DNA of 64,000 nt from Hyphomicrobiales bacterium (GCA_900467745.1 UBQW01000011.1:1-64000), one strand, 5' to 3'; positions 35,641 through 45,664 are shown, counted from the stretch's first letter. Notes: generated by a model from the letters alone, not told the origin. A program made the numbers and translations.

Positions 35641-36943
35641 TCAGCTCAGCGCGTCGGGGCGGTTGGCCTCTTTGACGTGGTCGTCGCTGTGCTTGCTGCG
35701 AATGCGGCGCACGGTGAGCCAGACGCCGAGGACGACGAAGGGCACAGCGGCGCCGGTCAGCGTCTCCGGTGCGATCTCGACGCCGACGCCATGCAGGAGC
35801 TTGGCGAGATAGCCGACGAGGCCGATAACGTAATAGGAGATCGCTGCGACCGACAGGCCTTCGACCGTCTGCTGCAGGCGCAGCTGCAGATGGGCGCGCT
35901 TGTCCATCGAGGCCAGGATCTCGGTGTTGAACTTTTCCAATTCGACGTCGATCCAGCTGCGTAGAAGGGCGGTGGCGCGGGCGAGCTTGCGCGACAGGTC
36001 CGCCTGCCGCTCCTCGACCGACTGGCAGGTGCGCATGGCGGGCGCGAGGCGACGCTGCAGGAAGGCGCCGAGGGTTTCGTTGCCGGGCAGAGCCTTTTCC
36101 GCCAGCATGGCGACGCGCTCGAGCACGATGTTGTTATAGGCGCGGCTGGCGCCGAAGCGGTAGAGGCTAAGGGCAGCATGCCTCCAGCTCGGCGGCGAGG
36201 CGGGTGATCTCCGACAGCGTGGCGTCGGCTTCGGCGCGCGCGTGCTGCTTCATGCCCTGCGTGATGGCGGTGAAGCTCGTTTCGATCTGGCGAATCTCGG
36301 GCGAGAGCGTCTGCGCCAGCGGCAGGCCCATCATCGCCAGCGTCCTGTAGGTCTCGATGTCGAGCAGGCGCTGGGCGAGCATGCCGCGGGCGCCATCCGT
36401 CATGCCATGGTCGAGCACCAGGAACTTGGTCAGCCCGTCGCCGTCCTGGCGGAAATCGGTAATCACGGTCGCCTGGCTGTCGGCCACCATGCTCTGGCAG
36501 AGGCTGGTCGGATCGAAATTGGCGATGACGTCGGCCACGTCCTCGCTATCGGGGCGGATCTCGATCCGAACGCCCGAGATGAAGGGGCCCGGTGCCGCGA
36601 AGCTGGCGCCGAAGGGATTGACCGGAATTTCGGCGCCGAATTCCGCCGGCGCCGGCGTGTCCCAGAAATAGGTCGAGAATTCCGTGTGGCGTTCCCAGCG
36701 CAACGTGCCGCTGCCCCAGCTCATCGTGTGGTGGCTGGTGTCGGCGGCGGGTGCCGGAATACCCTGGGCGAGCGAGAGCGCCTTCAGGATCGCCTGGTCG
36801 GCGATGAAGTTGGCTTCGGTCAGGAAGGCCACCTGGAAGATGACGCGGGAGACGGGGATCAGCGTATAGGGGCGCGAATGGATTTCGCCGAGCGCGCGCG
36901 CCCGGACATCGGCTACGGGAAACGAAAAGCTACGCTTCGACAA
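35641..36943 (-). pseudogene. DUF3422 protein, disrupted by one-base frameshift
   Basis: Two reading frames together make one DUF3422 protein of about 433 residues. The first part (start TTG at 36943, AGGAGG upstream) codes the N-terminal 255 residues and then hits TAG at 36167. The second part (from about 36177 down to 35641) codes the C-terminal 178 residues, beginning ALSLYRFGAS and ending with two membrane helices. Removing the single base at 36178 joins them as EAAALSLYRFG. The site is not a homopolymer run, so it is either a real mutation or an assembly error. DUF3422 proteins are membrane-anchored and of unknown function. Confidence 0.8.
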
Positions 36944-37097
36944 ATCTTGCCTCCTGACTGTGCCCCCACGGCCAGTTCTTCCCTTGGCTATTATCAAATG
37001 GCCCGGCGCGTACGACGTGGCGGTTTGACGCAGAACGATCATGCGCCGGCCAGTCGCGGCGTGTCGAGCCGTTTCAGTTCCGTCCGCCGGGCCGAGA

Positions 37098-37526
37098 TCA
37101 GTGCGGCGCGGCCAATGGCCAGCGTGCCACCTTGCCGGCAAACAGCGCCCACCAGACGATGACCGGCTGCAGGGCAAGGCGCGGCAGATGATACCACCAG
37201 CCCAAGGTAGCCGTGGTCGAGCCGAGATCGTCGATGGCATGCTTGATGTTGGCCGGAAACACACACACGGCATAAAGCGCCAGGCAGATGCCGGCCGAGC
37301 GGCGCAACCGTTCAGTCGTCAGGCCGATCGCGCCGGCAATTTCGCACAGGCCGGTGAACGCGATCACCGCGGCCGGGAATGGAACCCAATCCGGAGTGAT
37401 CGACAGAAATGCAGCTGGAAAGAGCAGGTGCGCGCAGCCGGCAATCATGTAGAGGCCGGCAAGGACAAATCTGCCGGTTGGGCTTTCCGCGTTGTCGGTG
37501 GAGGCATCGTCTGCGGCTTTGGTCAT
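37098..37526 (-). CDS. DoxX family membrane protein
   Basis: The 142-residue product has four membrane helices and fits the DoxX/SURF4-like family (FVLAGLYMIAGCAHLLFP and FTGLCEIAGAIGL). It has a short cytoplasmic tail before the first helix. Family members take part in redox or thiosulfate metabolism in some species, but most have no known role. The start at MTKAAD (37526) gives a usual length; a start 14 codons upstream is possible and neither has a strong ribosome site. Confidence 0.78.
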   Translation of the reverse strand: MTKAADDASTDNAESPTGRFVLAGLYMIAGCAHLLFPAAFLSITPDWVPFPAAVIAFTGLCEIAGAIGLTTERLRRSAGICLALYAVCVFPANIKHAIDDLGSTTATLGWWYHLPRLALQPVIVWWALFAGKVARWPLAAPH

Positions 37527-37591
37527 GCAGCGTTTACGCAAATGACCGGCGTCTGGATGATGCGACATATGTCGCCGATGCGCGCGGTGCG

Positions 37592-38575
37592 TCAGGCGGC
37601 GTCGGCGAGCTCGATCAGGGCGCGGGCGGCGCTTTCGTCCGTGATCAGCGTGTTGCAGCCGATCCGCTTGATGGTGGCGCTGATGGCAACCGCCCGGTGG
37701 GCGCCGCCGGAAGAGAGCACGATGTGCTTGGCCTTCTTCAGCGTATCGAGATCGACGGACATGACCCGGCTGTTGATCGAATGATCGACCGTGTTGCCGT
37801 CCTTGTCGAGGAAATTGAACATGGTGTCACAGACGCAGCCGGCGTCGATCAGCTCCTGCAGTTCGCCCTTGGAGATCCAGCCCTCCGACAGCGAGGTCGA
37901 ATGGGGGCCGATATCACCGCAGCTGACGATCGCGAGATCGAGCGTTTCGGCGAGGCGATAGATGGTGTCGAGGCCGCATTTTTCGATGAGATTGCGCTTG
38001 GTCTCGGTGGAATCGACAAGGAGCGGCGCGAGGAACATGTAGCATTCGGCGCCGAGCTGGCTTGCAAGCCGCCAGGTGTAGTCGATCGGGTTGGTCTGGT
38101 GCACGGCGACGATGCCGCCGAGCAGCGAGACGACCTTGCAATTGTCGCGGCGCGGCGGACGAAAGCTCGATAGCGAGGCCGTCATGGTGCGGCCCCAGCC
38201 GACGCCGATCGTGTAGTTGTCGGGGATCGCTTCGGAGAGAAACTGGCCGAGCGCCAGGCCGACGCTCTTGGCCAGCGCATTCGGATCGGAGGTGACGGGA
38301 GCGGGCACCACGATCGCCTCGTCCAGGCCATAGGCGCGCTCCAGCTTCACCGACAGCTCGACGCAATCGCCGATCGAATCGTTGATCCAGATTTGCACCT
38401 CGCTGCGCTTCATCGCCTCGTCGAGCAGCCGGATGACGGTCGTGCGGCTGATGCCGAGCTGTTCGGCGACATCTTTTTGCGTCAATCCCTGGTTATAATA
38501 GAGCCAGGCAGCGCGCAGTCTGAGCGAGGAGGCTTCCGAATAGGCGGTGTGCGTGCCGCGTTTTAGCTTGACCAC
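37592..38575 (-). CDS. SorC/DeoR-type sugar-binding transcriptional regulator
   Basis: The 327-residue protein has an N-terminal helix-turn-helix (LTQKDVAEQLGISRTTVIRL, about residues 31-50) and a SorC-family effector domain (about 60-327). It is a distinct paralog of the smo regulator in this window. No sugar transporter gene is adjacent on the same strand; the divergent side holds two short dyads, a possible small ORF and transaldolase, so it may act on pentose-phosphate genes or on a distant locus (inference). Confidence 0.88.
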   Translation of the reverse strand: MVKLKRGTHTAYSEASSLRLRAAWLYYNQGLTQKDVAEQLGISRTTVIRLLDEAMKRSEVQIWINDSIGDCVELSVKLERAYGLDEAIVVPAPVTSDPNALAKSVGLALGQFLSEAIPDNYTIGVGWGRTMTASLSSFRPPRRDNCKVVSLLGGIVAVHQTNPIDYTWRLASQLGAECYMFLAPLLVDSTETKRNLIEKCGLDTIYRLAETLDLAIVSCGDIGPHSTSLSEGWISKGELQELIDAGCVCDTMFNFLDKDGNTVDHSINSRVMSVDLDTLKKAKHIVLSSGGAHRAVAISATIKRIGCNTLITDESAARALIELADAA

Positions 38576-38651
38576 ATCTCCTCCAAAAGCAAAGGCGCCC
38601 TAAATCCTGCTCGAGACAGGGCATGGTTTGTCGCGGCGATAATGACCGGTG

Positions 38652-38692
38652 TGACACTTATGTCAATTGAAATGCACAAATGTCCTTGACAT
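38652..38692. promoter_or_regulatory. two short dyads before the second SorC regulator
   Basis: TGACA-ctta-TGTCA (38652-38665) and ATGTC-ctt-GACAT (38680-38692) lie 77-117 bases before the regulator start. They share the half-site TGACA/TGTCA in opposite phasing. Candidate autoregulatory sites. Confidence 0.4.
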
Positions 38693-38753
38693 TATGGCCC
38701 TTGAATAGCGATAGTCTTGGTAACTGGTCGTTCCGTCCATTGTAGGAGGCACT

Positions 38754-38933
38754 GTGCGGGCATATGGCAAATCGCAGCGGTCTTGTGCCGGGGCTCGATT
38801 GCCCTTGGACGTCTTCGTTGCGGCAGCCCGAGACGGGAACGATGGGGTACTCGCCGACGTTTATGATGTAAGCCAAACGCGCGGGCACGATTTCACAGAC
38901 AGCGACTTCAAAGACAGTACGGGCAATCCGTAG
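38754..38933 (+). CDS. possible 59-residue small protein upstream of tal
   Basis: A GTG at 38754 follows a full AGGAGG (38744-38749) by four bases and opens a 59-codon frame ending TAG at 38933, 64 bases before transaldolase. The product is hydrophilic, acidic at its C-terminal half (DSDFKD), with no membrane segment and no family I recognise. Codon use is less G/C-biased at third positions than neighbouring genes, which argues against it. The strong ribosome site is the main support. The rest of the 38576-38997 spacer holds only the dyads listed separately. Confidence 0.3.
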   Translation: MRAYGKSQRSCAGARLPLDVFVAAARDGNDGVLADVYDVSQTRGHDFTDSDFKDSTGNP

Positions 38934-38997
38934 ATCACCTCATTCGCCGGGCCTCAAGTGCTCCGGCTCGCAGCTCAAGTCAAAAGGACACGCGACC

Positions 38998-39963
38998 ATG
39001 ACATCCAAGCTTGACCAACTCCGCGAGATCACCACCGTCGTCGCCGACACCGGTGACATCGAAGCCGTTGCCCGCCTGAAGCCGGTCGATTGCACGACCA
39101 ACCCGAGCATCGTTTTGAAGGCACTCGGCACGCCGATGTTCGCCGATGCGATCAAGGAAGCCGTTTCCTGGGGCAAGAAGCAGGGCGGCAATTCCGAAGC
39201 CGTTGCTTCCGCCGTCGCGGACCGTCTCGCCGTTTCCGTCGGTGCAGCACTCTCCAAGCTCGTTCCCGGCCGCGTCTCGACCGAAGTCGACGCCGACCTT
39301 TCCTTCGACACCAAGGCGTCGGTTGAAAAGGCACACGGCATCATCGCCGGCTACAAGGAACGCGGCATCGAGAAGGATCGCATCCTGATCAAGCTCGCTT
39401 CCACCTGGGAAGGCATTCGCGCCGCCGAAATCCTGCAGAAGGAAGGCATCGACTGCAACCTGACGCTTCTGTTCTCGCAGGCCCAGGCGATTGCTTGCGC
39501 CGACGCCAAGGCATTCCTCATCTCGCCCTTCGTCGGCCGTATCCTCGACTGGTACAAGAAGTCCACGGGCAAGGAATTCACGCCTGAGGAAGATCCGGGC
39601 GTACTCTCCGTTCGCGAGATCTACAACTACTACAAGGCCAACGACATCAAGACGATCGTCATGGGCGCCTCGTTCCGCAGCGCCGGCGAGATCGAAGCAC
39701 TGGCCGGTTGCGACCGCCTGACGATCGCGCCGAACCTGCTCGACGAACTCTCCAACGATCAGGGCAAGCTGGAGCGCAAGCTGTCGCCTGAGGGTGCCAA
39801 GCCGATCTCCAAGATCGCCGTCGACGAAAAGACCTTCCGCTGGATGATGAACGAAGACGCCATGGCGACCGAAAAGCTCGCCGAAGGCATCCGCGCCTTC
39901 GCCAAGGACCTCGGCACGCTGCGCGCCATGGTCACCAAGGAACTGCAGCTCGCTGCCGCTTAA
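38998..39963 (+). CDS. tal: transaldolase
   Basis: The 321-residue enzyme is a TalB-type transaldolase of the non-oxidative pentose phosphate pathway, moving a dihydroxyacetone unit between sugar phosphates in the cytoplasm. The Schiff-base Lys132 lies in [11 protein letters not shown], and the N-terminal VVADTGD and CTTNPSIVL motifs are intact. Length equals the E. coli enzyme. AAAGGA precedes the ATG. A strong terminator follows, so it is the last gene of its transcript. Codon choice is strongly biased, as expected for a highly expressed gene. Confidence 0.97.
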   Translation: MTSKLDQLREITTVVADTGDIEAVARLKPVDCTTNPSIVLKALGTPMFADAIKEAVSWGKKQGGNSEAVASAVADRLAVSVGAALSKLVPGRVSTEVDADLSFDTKASVEKAHGIIAGYKERGIEKDRILIKLASTWEGIRAAEILQKEGIDCNLTLLFSQAQAIACADAKAFLISPFVGRILDWYKKSTGKEFTPEEDPGVLSVREIYNYYKANDIKTIVMGASFRSAGEIEALAGCDRLTIAPNLLDELSNDQGKLERKLSPEGAKPISKIAVDEKTFRWMMNEDAMATEKLAEGIRAFAKDLGTLRAMVTKELQLAAA

Positions 39964-39991
39964 GGGTTTCGCGGGTAGTTGAATGAGGAAA

Positions 39992-40019
39992 GGGCGGTGC
40001 CTGTGGCGCCGCCCTTTTT
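39992..40019 (+). terminator. intrinsic terminator of tal
   Basis: GGGCGGTGCC and GGCGCCGCCC pair over 10 bp (one G-T) around a 3-base loop, followed by TTTTT. It lies 28 bases past the tal stop. Confidence 0.88.
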
Positions 40020-40044
40020 GCGTGCGGGGGATCTCGAACTGCGT

Positions 40045-40884
40045 TCAGTCGATCGCCCAAATCCGCTTGGCATTGCCCTGATACAGCTTGTCGCGCTCGT
40101 CCTCGCTGCAGCCCGATGTCAGCGCGTGCGTGGCCGCCACCCAGGGCGTCAGCCCGCCGCCGAGCGTGCAGACGGGCCAGTCGCTGCCCCAGACGATGCG
40201 ATCCCAGCCAAAGCTTTCGATCGTGTGCTCGACATAGGGGCGCAGGCTCTCGACCGACCAGCGGTCGAGATCGCCGTAGGCGATGACGCCGGAGATCTTG
40301 GCGGTGATGTTGGGGCGGCGGGAGAATTCGGTGATGCCGCGATGCCAGACGGCGCTCATGCCCGACTTGATCGGCGGATTGGCGCAGTGGTCGAGGATGA
40401 AGCGGACATCGGGGTTGAGGTCGACAAGATCGAGAATGCGTTCGAACTGGTGCGGGAAGACGCAGAGATCGAAGGTTAGCCGGGTATCAGCCAGCCGGGC
40501 GATGTTCTCGCGAAATAGCGGCCGCTCGGAGGTGTCGTCGGGCGCTACATGCAGGACGCGGCGGAAGCCCTTGATGAAGGGGTCGGCGATGCAGCGCTCG
40601 AGATAGGCCGGAAAGCCATCTTCCTCGGGCCGGCAGGCGGCGATGGCGCCGCGCACGAGGCTTTTGGGTCTTTCGGCGATCTCCTTGATGAAGGCCGTTT
40701 CCTGTTCGATCGCATCACCTGATACATCGACCTCCATGTGCAGCACATTGGTGATGCCGCAGCGGAGCGCGTCGCGCGCATAGTGCTCGTAGAGGCTGTC
40801 GCGGTCGAGATCCGGCACGTCGGGGAGCCAGGGATAGTGCAGGCGATTGCGGTCGATGACGTGCAGATGTGTGTCGAAGAGCAT
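40045..40884 (-). CDS. amidohydrolase family protein (sugar lactonase-like)
   Basis: The 279-residue TIM-barrel protein belongs to the amidohydrolase group that includes L-fucono- and L-rhamnono-lactonases. It starts FDTHLHV with the metal-ligand HxH pattern, and further conserved residues lie in HMEVDV, ILDHCANPP and WGSDWPV (terminal Asp). It is divergent from an SDR gene that closely resembles enzymes of L-fuconate oxidation. A role in hydrolysing an aldonolactone is therefore likely but inferred. No signal peptide is present. Confidence 0.85.
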   Translation of the reverse strand: MLFDTHLHVIDRNRLHYPWLPDVPDLDRDSLYEHYARDALRCGITNVLHMEVDVSGDAIEQETAFIKEIAERPKSLVRGAIAACRPEEDGFPAYLERCIADPFIKGFRRVLHVAPDDTSERPLFRENIARLADTRLTFDLCVFPHQFERILDLVDLNPDVRFILDHCANPPIKSGMSAVWHRGITEFSRRPNITAKISGVIAYGDLDRWSVESLRPYVEHTIESFGWDRIVWGSDWPVCTLGGGLTPWVAATHALTSGCSEDERDKLYQGNAKRIWAID

Positions 40885-41072
40885 GCGGTTCCTCCCCCTT
40901 CATGCAGGCTTTCTTGCCGTCCTTCAGTCTCCCGCCGGATTTTTCTATGCGTGACACAGGCCTCCCACCCGTGTCAGCGTCCGGCGTCGGACAATGTGAT
41001 TGACGACATAATGAATATAATGTTTGCATATGAATGAATGCGCCGCAAGCGCCACGCATAACGGGAGGAACT

Positions 41073-41804
41073 ATGAGCCACGGTCTGGAAGGCAAGAAGG
41101 TCGTCGTCACGGCGGCCGGTCAGGGGATCGGTCGCGCCAGCGCGGAGCGGTTCATTTCGCTCGGCGCCCATGTCTACGCCACCGACATCAACCAGGCGTC
41201 GCTGTCGACGCTCGCGGGCGCGACGACCACGGTTCTCGACGTGCTCGACGGAAACGCGGTGCGCGCCTTCGCAGACGAGATCGGGCCGATCGACGTGCTC
41301 TTCAATTGCGCCGGCTTTGTGCATGCCGGATCGATCCTCGATTGCGAGGAGAAGGACTGGGATTTCTCCTTCAACCTCAACGCCAAGGCGATGTACACGA
41401 CCTGCCGCACCTTTCTTCCAGGGATGCTCGACAAGGGCAAGGGCTCGATCGTCAACATGGCGTCGGTGGCATCAAGCGTGAAGGGCGTGCCGAACCGCTT
41501 TGCCTATAGCGCATCGAAGGCCGCCGTGATCGGGCTCACCAAGTCGATCGCTTCCGATTTCGTCGCCAAGGGCATCCGCGCCAACGCCATCTGCCCGGGG
41601 ACCGTCGACAGCCCCTCGCTGCACGAGCGGCTGCGCGCCACCGGCGATTACGACAAGGCGCTCAGCGACTTCATCGCCCGCCAACCGATGGGCCGGATCG
41701 CCACCGCTGAGGAGATCGCGGCGCTCGTCACCTATCTCGCCGGAGACGAGGCCGGGTTCACGACAGGCCAGATCCATGTGGTCGATGGCGGCTGGACCGG
41801 CTGA
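41073..41804 (+). CDS. SDR dehydrogenase of the DHRS6/BDH2 type
   Basis: This 243-residue short-chain dehydrogenase has TAAGQGIG as cofactor loop (residues 13-20), catalytic Ser131, Tyr145 and Lys149 (YSASK), and the segments LDCEEKDWDFS and VASSVKGV. These are almost identical to mammalian DHRS6/BDH2 and are shared with bacterial 2-keto-3-deoxy-L-fuconate dehydrogenases. It therefore probably oxidises a 3-hydroxy- or keto-deoxy acid with NAD. GGGAGGAA lies before the ATG. It is divergent from a lactonase-like gene across 188 bp containing a TATAAT box (41016-41021). Confidence 0.9.
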   Translation: MSHGLEGKKVVVTAAGQGIGRASAERFISLGAHVYATDINQASLSTLAGATTTVLDVLDGNAVRAFADEIGPIDVLFNCAGFVHAGSILDCEEKDWDFSFNLNAKAMYTTCRTFLPGMLDKGKGSIVNMASVASSVKGVPNRFAYSASKAAVIGLTKSIASDFVAKGIRANAICPGTVDSPSLHERLRATGDYDKALSDFIARQPMGRIATAEEIAALVTYLAGDEAGFTTGQIHVVDGGWTG

Positions 41805-41869
41805 GATGATATTGCTCTTGCCGGTATCAAGCTGATATCGTTGGTGATCTCGCAGCGGCGGAGCATTTG

Positions 41870-42559
41870 ATGGCAGAGGTTACGTCAGGCGGCAGCGGCC
41901 GTCCCCTTCGGTTGCTGCGCAAGCACGCGATCTTCGTGATCGCGGTGCTCGTCGGCCTTGCGGTCTTTCTGCTTCTGACGACGCGCGAGGTGACGGCACG
42001 CAATCTGTTGGCCGGCTGGAACGTGGCCGCGGTGATGTTCATCGTAGCCACATGGCGGCGGATGCTGAAGGCGAGCGTGGCAACGATCCGCAAGCGTTCG
42101 GCCGATCTCGATTTCTCGGATTCGCTTCTGATGTTCCTGTCGATCTCGGCGGCCCTTGCCAGCATCGCCGGCATCGGGCTGGAGCTGCATCAGGTCAAGG
42201 AGGCAGCGCCCAGCGTCGCGCTCGGCCGAGCGTTGGCGGCCGTCGTCACCATCCTGATCTCCTGGGTCTTCCTGCACACGCTGTTTACCGTGCATTACGC
42301 GCACCGCTTCTACGGTGGCGACGATGATGGCGACGGCGTCAAGGGAGACGGGCTGAAGTTCCCCGAGGGGCTGGACGAGCCCGTCTACTGGGACTTTCTC
42401 TACTACTCCTTCACGATCGGCGTCGCCTCGCAGACGGCGGATGTGGCGACGAGTTCTACCGTCATGCGCAAGCTGACTCTGCTGCATTCGGTACTGTCGT
42501 TTCTCTTCAACACGACCATCCTGGCGCTCGCCATTAATGTCGGCGCAAGCCTCCTTTAG
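41870..42559 (+). CDS. DUF1345 domain-containing membrane protein
   Basis: The 229-residue protein has five predicted membrane helices (about 18-37, 42-62, 88-108, 120-145, 200-225) and the DUF1345 core LHTLFTVHYAHRFY and DFLYYSFTIGVASQTAD. Members are uncharacterised inner-membrane proteins with a conserved Tyr/Asp-rich patch. The ATG at 41870 follows a TTG and has CGGAG upstream. It stands alone between the SDR gene and a cyclase gene. Confidence 0.85.
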   Translation: MAEVTSGGSGRPLRLLRKHAIFVIAVLVGLAVFLLLTTREVTARNLLAGWNVAAVMFIVATWRRMLKASVATIRKRSADLDFSDSLLMFLSISAALASIAGIGLELHQVKEAAPSVALGRALAAVVTILISWVFLHTLFTVHYAHRFYGGDDDGDGVKGDGLKFPEGLDEPVYWDFLYYSFTIGVASQTADVATSSTVMRKLTLLHSVLSFLFNTTILALAINVGASLL

Positions 42560-42639
42560 AGGTAGGCGCGCGCGATAGAGCCGCTTGGCGATCTGGTGTA
42601 AGAGAGGTTTTCTTCACCTGGGGTTGTTTTGGGGGCTTC

Positions 42640-43847
42640 ATGGGGTCGTTGTCGCGCGAGAGATTGGCGGCGCTTGCCGGTTGCGATGCGGAGCAACTGG
42701 ATGCCGTGGCGCGGCTGCGGATCATCGAGGCAGGGCCGGAGGGCTATGCGGCGAGCGACGTCAGCCGGCTGCGGCTGGTGCTGGCGCTGAACGCCGCCGG
42801 CATCGCGCTGGAGACGCTCGCCACCGGTCTCAGGCAACAGATCGTCTCGCTCGATTTCGCCAGCCAATTGATGTTCGAGCCGGTCACCATGTCGGACAAG
42901 TCGCTGGCGGAAGCGCTTGCCGATGCGTCGCTCGATCTTGGCCGCGTCAACGCGCTGCATTCCAGCGCCGGGCTTTCGCCGATGTCGCCCACGCGGGCGC
43001 TGCGGGAGGATGATGAGGAGTTCATCCGGCTGATCACCGAATGCACCGGGCTCGGCGCTTCCGACGAGGGCATGCAGCGGGTACTGCGGGTTTTCGGCCA
43101 GTCGATGCGGCGCTGTGTGGACACGATGCGCGATCTCTTCCGCGCCGAGGTGGAAGAGCCGATGCTGGCGGCAGGGCTCAGCCATCGCGAGGTGCTCGCG
43201 GCGGGTGCGGCCACCCGGCTTTCGCTACAGCGCATCGGCATCCGCATGCTCTTCCTGTTGCAGCGGCGGATGCTCGAGGAGGCGGTGTTCGACAATGTGG
43301 TCGGGCGGCTGCAGGATGCCTTGCGCGGGCTTGGTGCCGAGGCCGAAAGTGATCAGGCGCTGCCGGCCGTGGCTTTCGCCGATCTCACCGGCTTCACCGC
43401 GCTGACGCGTGATATCGGTGATGTCAGGGCGGCCGAGAAGGCGGCGAGCTTCGAGGCGCTGGCGCAGCGTCTCGCCAATCTGGCCGGCGGGCGGATCGTC
43501 AAGCCGCTGGGCGATGGAGTGATGATGCTGTTTCCGGATGCGGAGGCGGCACTGAAGGCGTCACTGTCGCTCGTCGCCGAGAGTGCGGCGCATCAGTTGC
43601 CGGAGGTGAGAGTGGGTGTTGCGACCGGTCAGGTGGTGCCGCGCGATGGCGACATTTTCGGCCACACGGTCAACCTGGCGGCGCGGATCGCATCGGTCGC
43701 CGCACCTTCGCAGGTGCTTGTCTGCGGCGGCACGCATGATGCCGCCACAGACGAGAGTTCGGAAATGGATTTCGAGGCGCTGGAACCGGTATCGCTAAGG
43801 GCGTCGCCGATCCCGTGTCGCTGTTTTCGGTCAAGACCGGGCTATAG
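42640..43847 (+). pseudogene. class III cyclase with regulatory domain, 3' frameshift
   Basis: The gene codes an adenylate-cyclase-type regulatory domain (about 1-235) and a class III catalytic domain (about 242-385). Metal ligands Asp248 and Asp292 and purine-specifying Lys288 are present. After codon 386 the frame is lost: one base is missing near 43796-43797, and the other frame continues KGVADPVSLFSVKTGL to a stop at 43845-43847, which is the expected family end. The uncorrected frame runs antisense through the DUF1328 gene to 44103. Either the last 16 residues are mutated or the base is an assembly error; the catalytic core is intact. Confidence 0.82.
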
Positions 43848-43857
43848 AACAGGCTTC

Positions 43858-44031
43858 CTAGAGTATTGCCTGGCCGGCCATCAGCGCCAGGATCAGGAAG
43901 ATCACGAAGATGATAAGCGCGATACCGAAGAGAACGCGCGCGATCGTCGCCGTCGCCGCGGAAATTCCGGAAAAGCCGAAGAAGCCCGCAATCAGCGAAA
44001 TCACGAAAAAGATAAGAGCCCATTTCAGCAT
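43858..44031 (-). CDS. DUF1328 small membrane protein
   Basis: The 57-residue product is a DUF1328 (YtjA-like) protein: [20 protein letters not shown], then [17 protein letters not shown] and a second hydrophobic helix. Two membrane segments span nearly its whole length. The family is common in proteobacteria, often stress-linked, and of unknown function. GGAACGCC-type spacing before the ATG gives only a weak ribosome site. Its stop lies 10 bases from the corrected stop of the convergent cyclase gene. Confidence 0.88.
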   Translation of the reverse strand: MLKWALIFFVISLIAGFFGFSGISAATATIARVLFGIALIIFVIFLILALMAGQAIL

Positions 44032-44184
44032 GGAGGCGTTCCTTCTAGTTGGTCCGATAGAAGACGCGCCAGAGCGAAAAAGGTTCCATATCCAATGAGA
44101 TAGCGGTTCGATTTATCCGCTTCGGATAAAATGACGCCGGCACAATTGCTCGCGCCGGCGTTGCTCTCGAAAACCGGGTCGCGC

Positions 44185-45612
44185 TTATCCGTGGTTGATC
44201 ATCACGTGGCGGACGGCGGTGTAGTCTTCCAGTGCGTAAACGGACATGTCCTTGCCGTAGCCGGATTGCTTCAGGCCGCCATGCGGCATCTCGTTGGTGA
44301 GCATGAAGTGGGTGTTGATCCAGGTGCAGCCATATTGCAGGCGGGCGGCGGTCTTCATGCCGCGGCTGATGTCCTTGGTCCAGACGGACGAAGCCAGGCC
44401 ATAGTCGCTGTCGTTGGCCCAGGTGACGGCATCCTCGACATCGGTGAAGCGGGTGACGGAAACGACCGGGCCGAAGACCTCGCGACGGACGATCTCGTCT
44501 TCTTGCGTGGCGCCGGCGATAACGGTCGGCGTGTAGAAGAAGCCCTTGTCGCCCGATGTCTTGCCGCCTGTCGTGATCTCCATGTGCTTGTGCTCGCCAG
44601 CGCGGGCGACGAAGCTTTCGACGCGGTCGCGCTGGCGCTTGGAGATCAGCGGGCCGATCTCGTTTTCGGCGTCGTCGGCAAGGTTGAACTTGATCGAGGA
44701 GACCGCCGAGGAGAGGTCGGCGACGAACTTGTCGTAAACCTTCGCGTCGGCATAGATGCGGCAGGCGGCGGTGCAGTCCTGGCCGGCATTGTAGTAGCCG
44801 AAGGTGCGGATGCCTGACACGACCGCATCGATATCGGCGTCGTCGAAGACGATCACAGGGGCCTTGCCGCCGAGTTCCAGATGCGTGCGCTTGACGGTCT
44901 TGGCGGCCGCCTGCAGCACCTTCTTGCCGGTCGCGACATCGCCGGTGATCGATAGCATCGAGATCTTCGGGTGGTTGATCAGCGCGTTGCCGACGCTTTC
45001 GCCGCGGCCGAGGATGACGTTGACCACGCCCTCCGGCAGGATGTCGGAGAGGAGCTTTGCCATCTTCAGCGCCGTCAGCGGCGTCTGCTCGGAGGGCTTG
45101 AAGACGACGGTGTTGCCGCCGGCAATCGCTGGCGCCAGCTTCCAGGCCATCATCATCAGCGGGTAGTTCCACGGCGCGATCGATCCGACGATGCCGACGG
45201 CGTCGCGGCGGATCATCGAGGTGTGACCGGGCAGGTATTCACCGGCGACCGGGCCGTGCAGGTTGCGCACCGCGCCGGCGAAGAAGCGGTAGCAATCGAC
45301 GATGGCGGGGATCTCGTCGTTCAGCACCGCGTTGATCGGCTTGCCGCAGTTCAGCGCTTCCAGCGTCGCGAAGCCTGCGGCGTCCTTCTCGATCGCGTCG
45401 GCGATTTTGAGCAGATAGCCCGCGCGCTCGCCGGGTGTCGTCTGCGACCATGCCGAGAAGGCCTTCTCGGCAGCGTCGACGGCGGCGTCGATCTGGCCGA
45501 GCGATGCCTCGGCAAGGCTCAGCACGGTTTCGCCGGTCTTCGGGTTCAGGATGTTTTCTTCGATCTCGGTGCCCGCTTCGAAGCGGGATCCAATCAGCAT
45601 CGCGGTGTCCAT
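44185..45612 (-). CDS. patD: gamma-aminobutyraldehyde dehydrogenase
   Basis: The 475-residue NAD-dependent aldehyde dehydrogenase has the active-site Glu in LELGGKAP (near residue 250) and the catalytic Cys in [10 protein letters not shown] (near 284). This QDCTA form and the [10 protein letters not shown]-terminus match 4-aminobutyraldehyde (1-pyrroline) dehydrogenase PatD/YdcW, which turns the putrescine product into GABA. AAGGGAGAA precedes the ATG. It is the last gene after four transporter genes, the same order as ydcSTUV-patD of E. coli. Confidence 0.9.
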   Translation of the reverse strand: MDTAMLIGSRFEAGTEIEENILNPKTGETVLSLAEASLGQIDAAVDAAEKAFSAWSQTTPGERAGYLLKIADAIEKDAAGFATLEALNCGKPINAVLNDEIPAIVDCYRFFAGAVRNLHGPVAGEYLPGHTSMIRRDAVGIVGSIAPWNYPLMMMAWKLAPAIAGGNTVVFKPSEQTPLTALKMAKLLSDILPEGVVNVILGRGESVGNALINHPKISMLSITGDVATGKKVLQAAAKTVKRTHLELGGKAPVIVFDDADIDAVVSGIRTFGYYNAGQDCTAACRIYADAKVYDKFVADLSSAVSSIKFNLADDAENEIGPLISKRQRDRVESFVARAGEHKHMEITTGGKTSGDKGFFYTPTVIAGATQEDEIVRREVFGPVVSVTRFTDVEDAVTWANDSDYGLASSVWTKDISRGMKTAARLQYGCTWINTHFMLTNEMPHGGLKQSGYGKDMSVYALEDYTAVRHVMINHG

Positions 45613-45664
45613 GATGTTCTCCCTTGTTATCGATGGGGCGGGATGGGGGTATCCCGCGCTCCGG

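Noticed and set aside
38658..38888. A 76-codon minus-strand frame between the SorC gene and tal
   Set aside because: No ribosome site, overlaps the dyads, and the product has no recognisable features.
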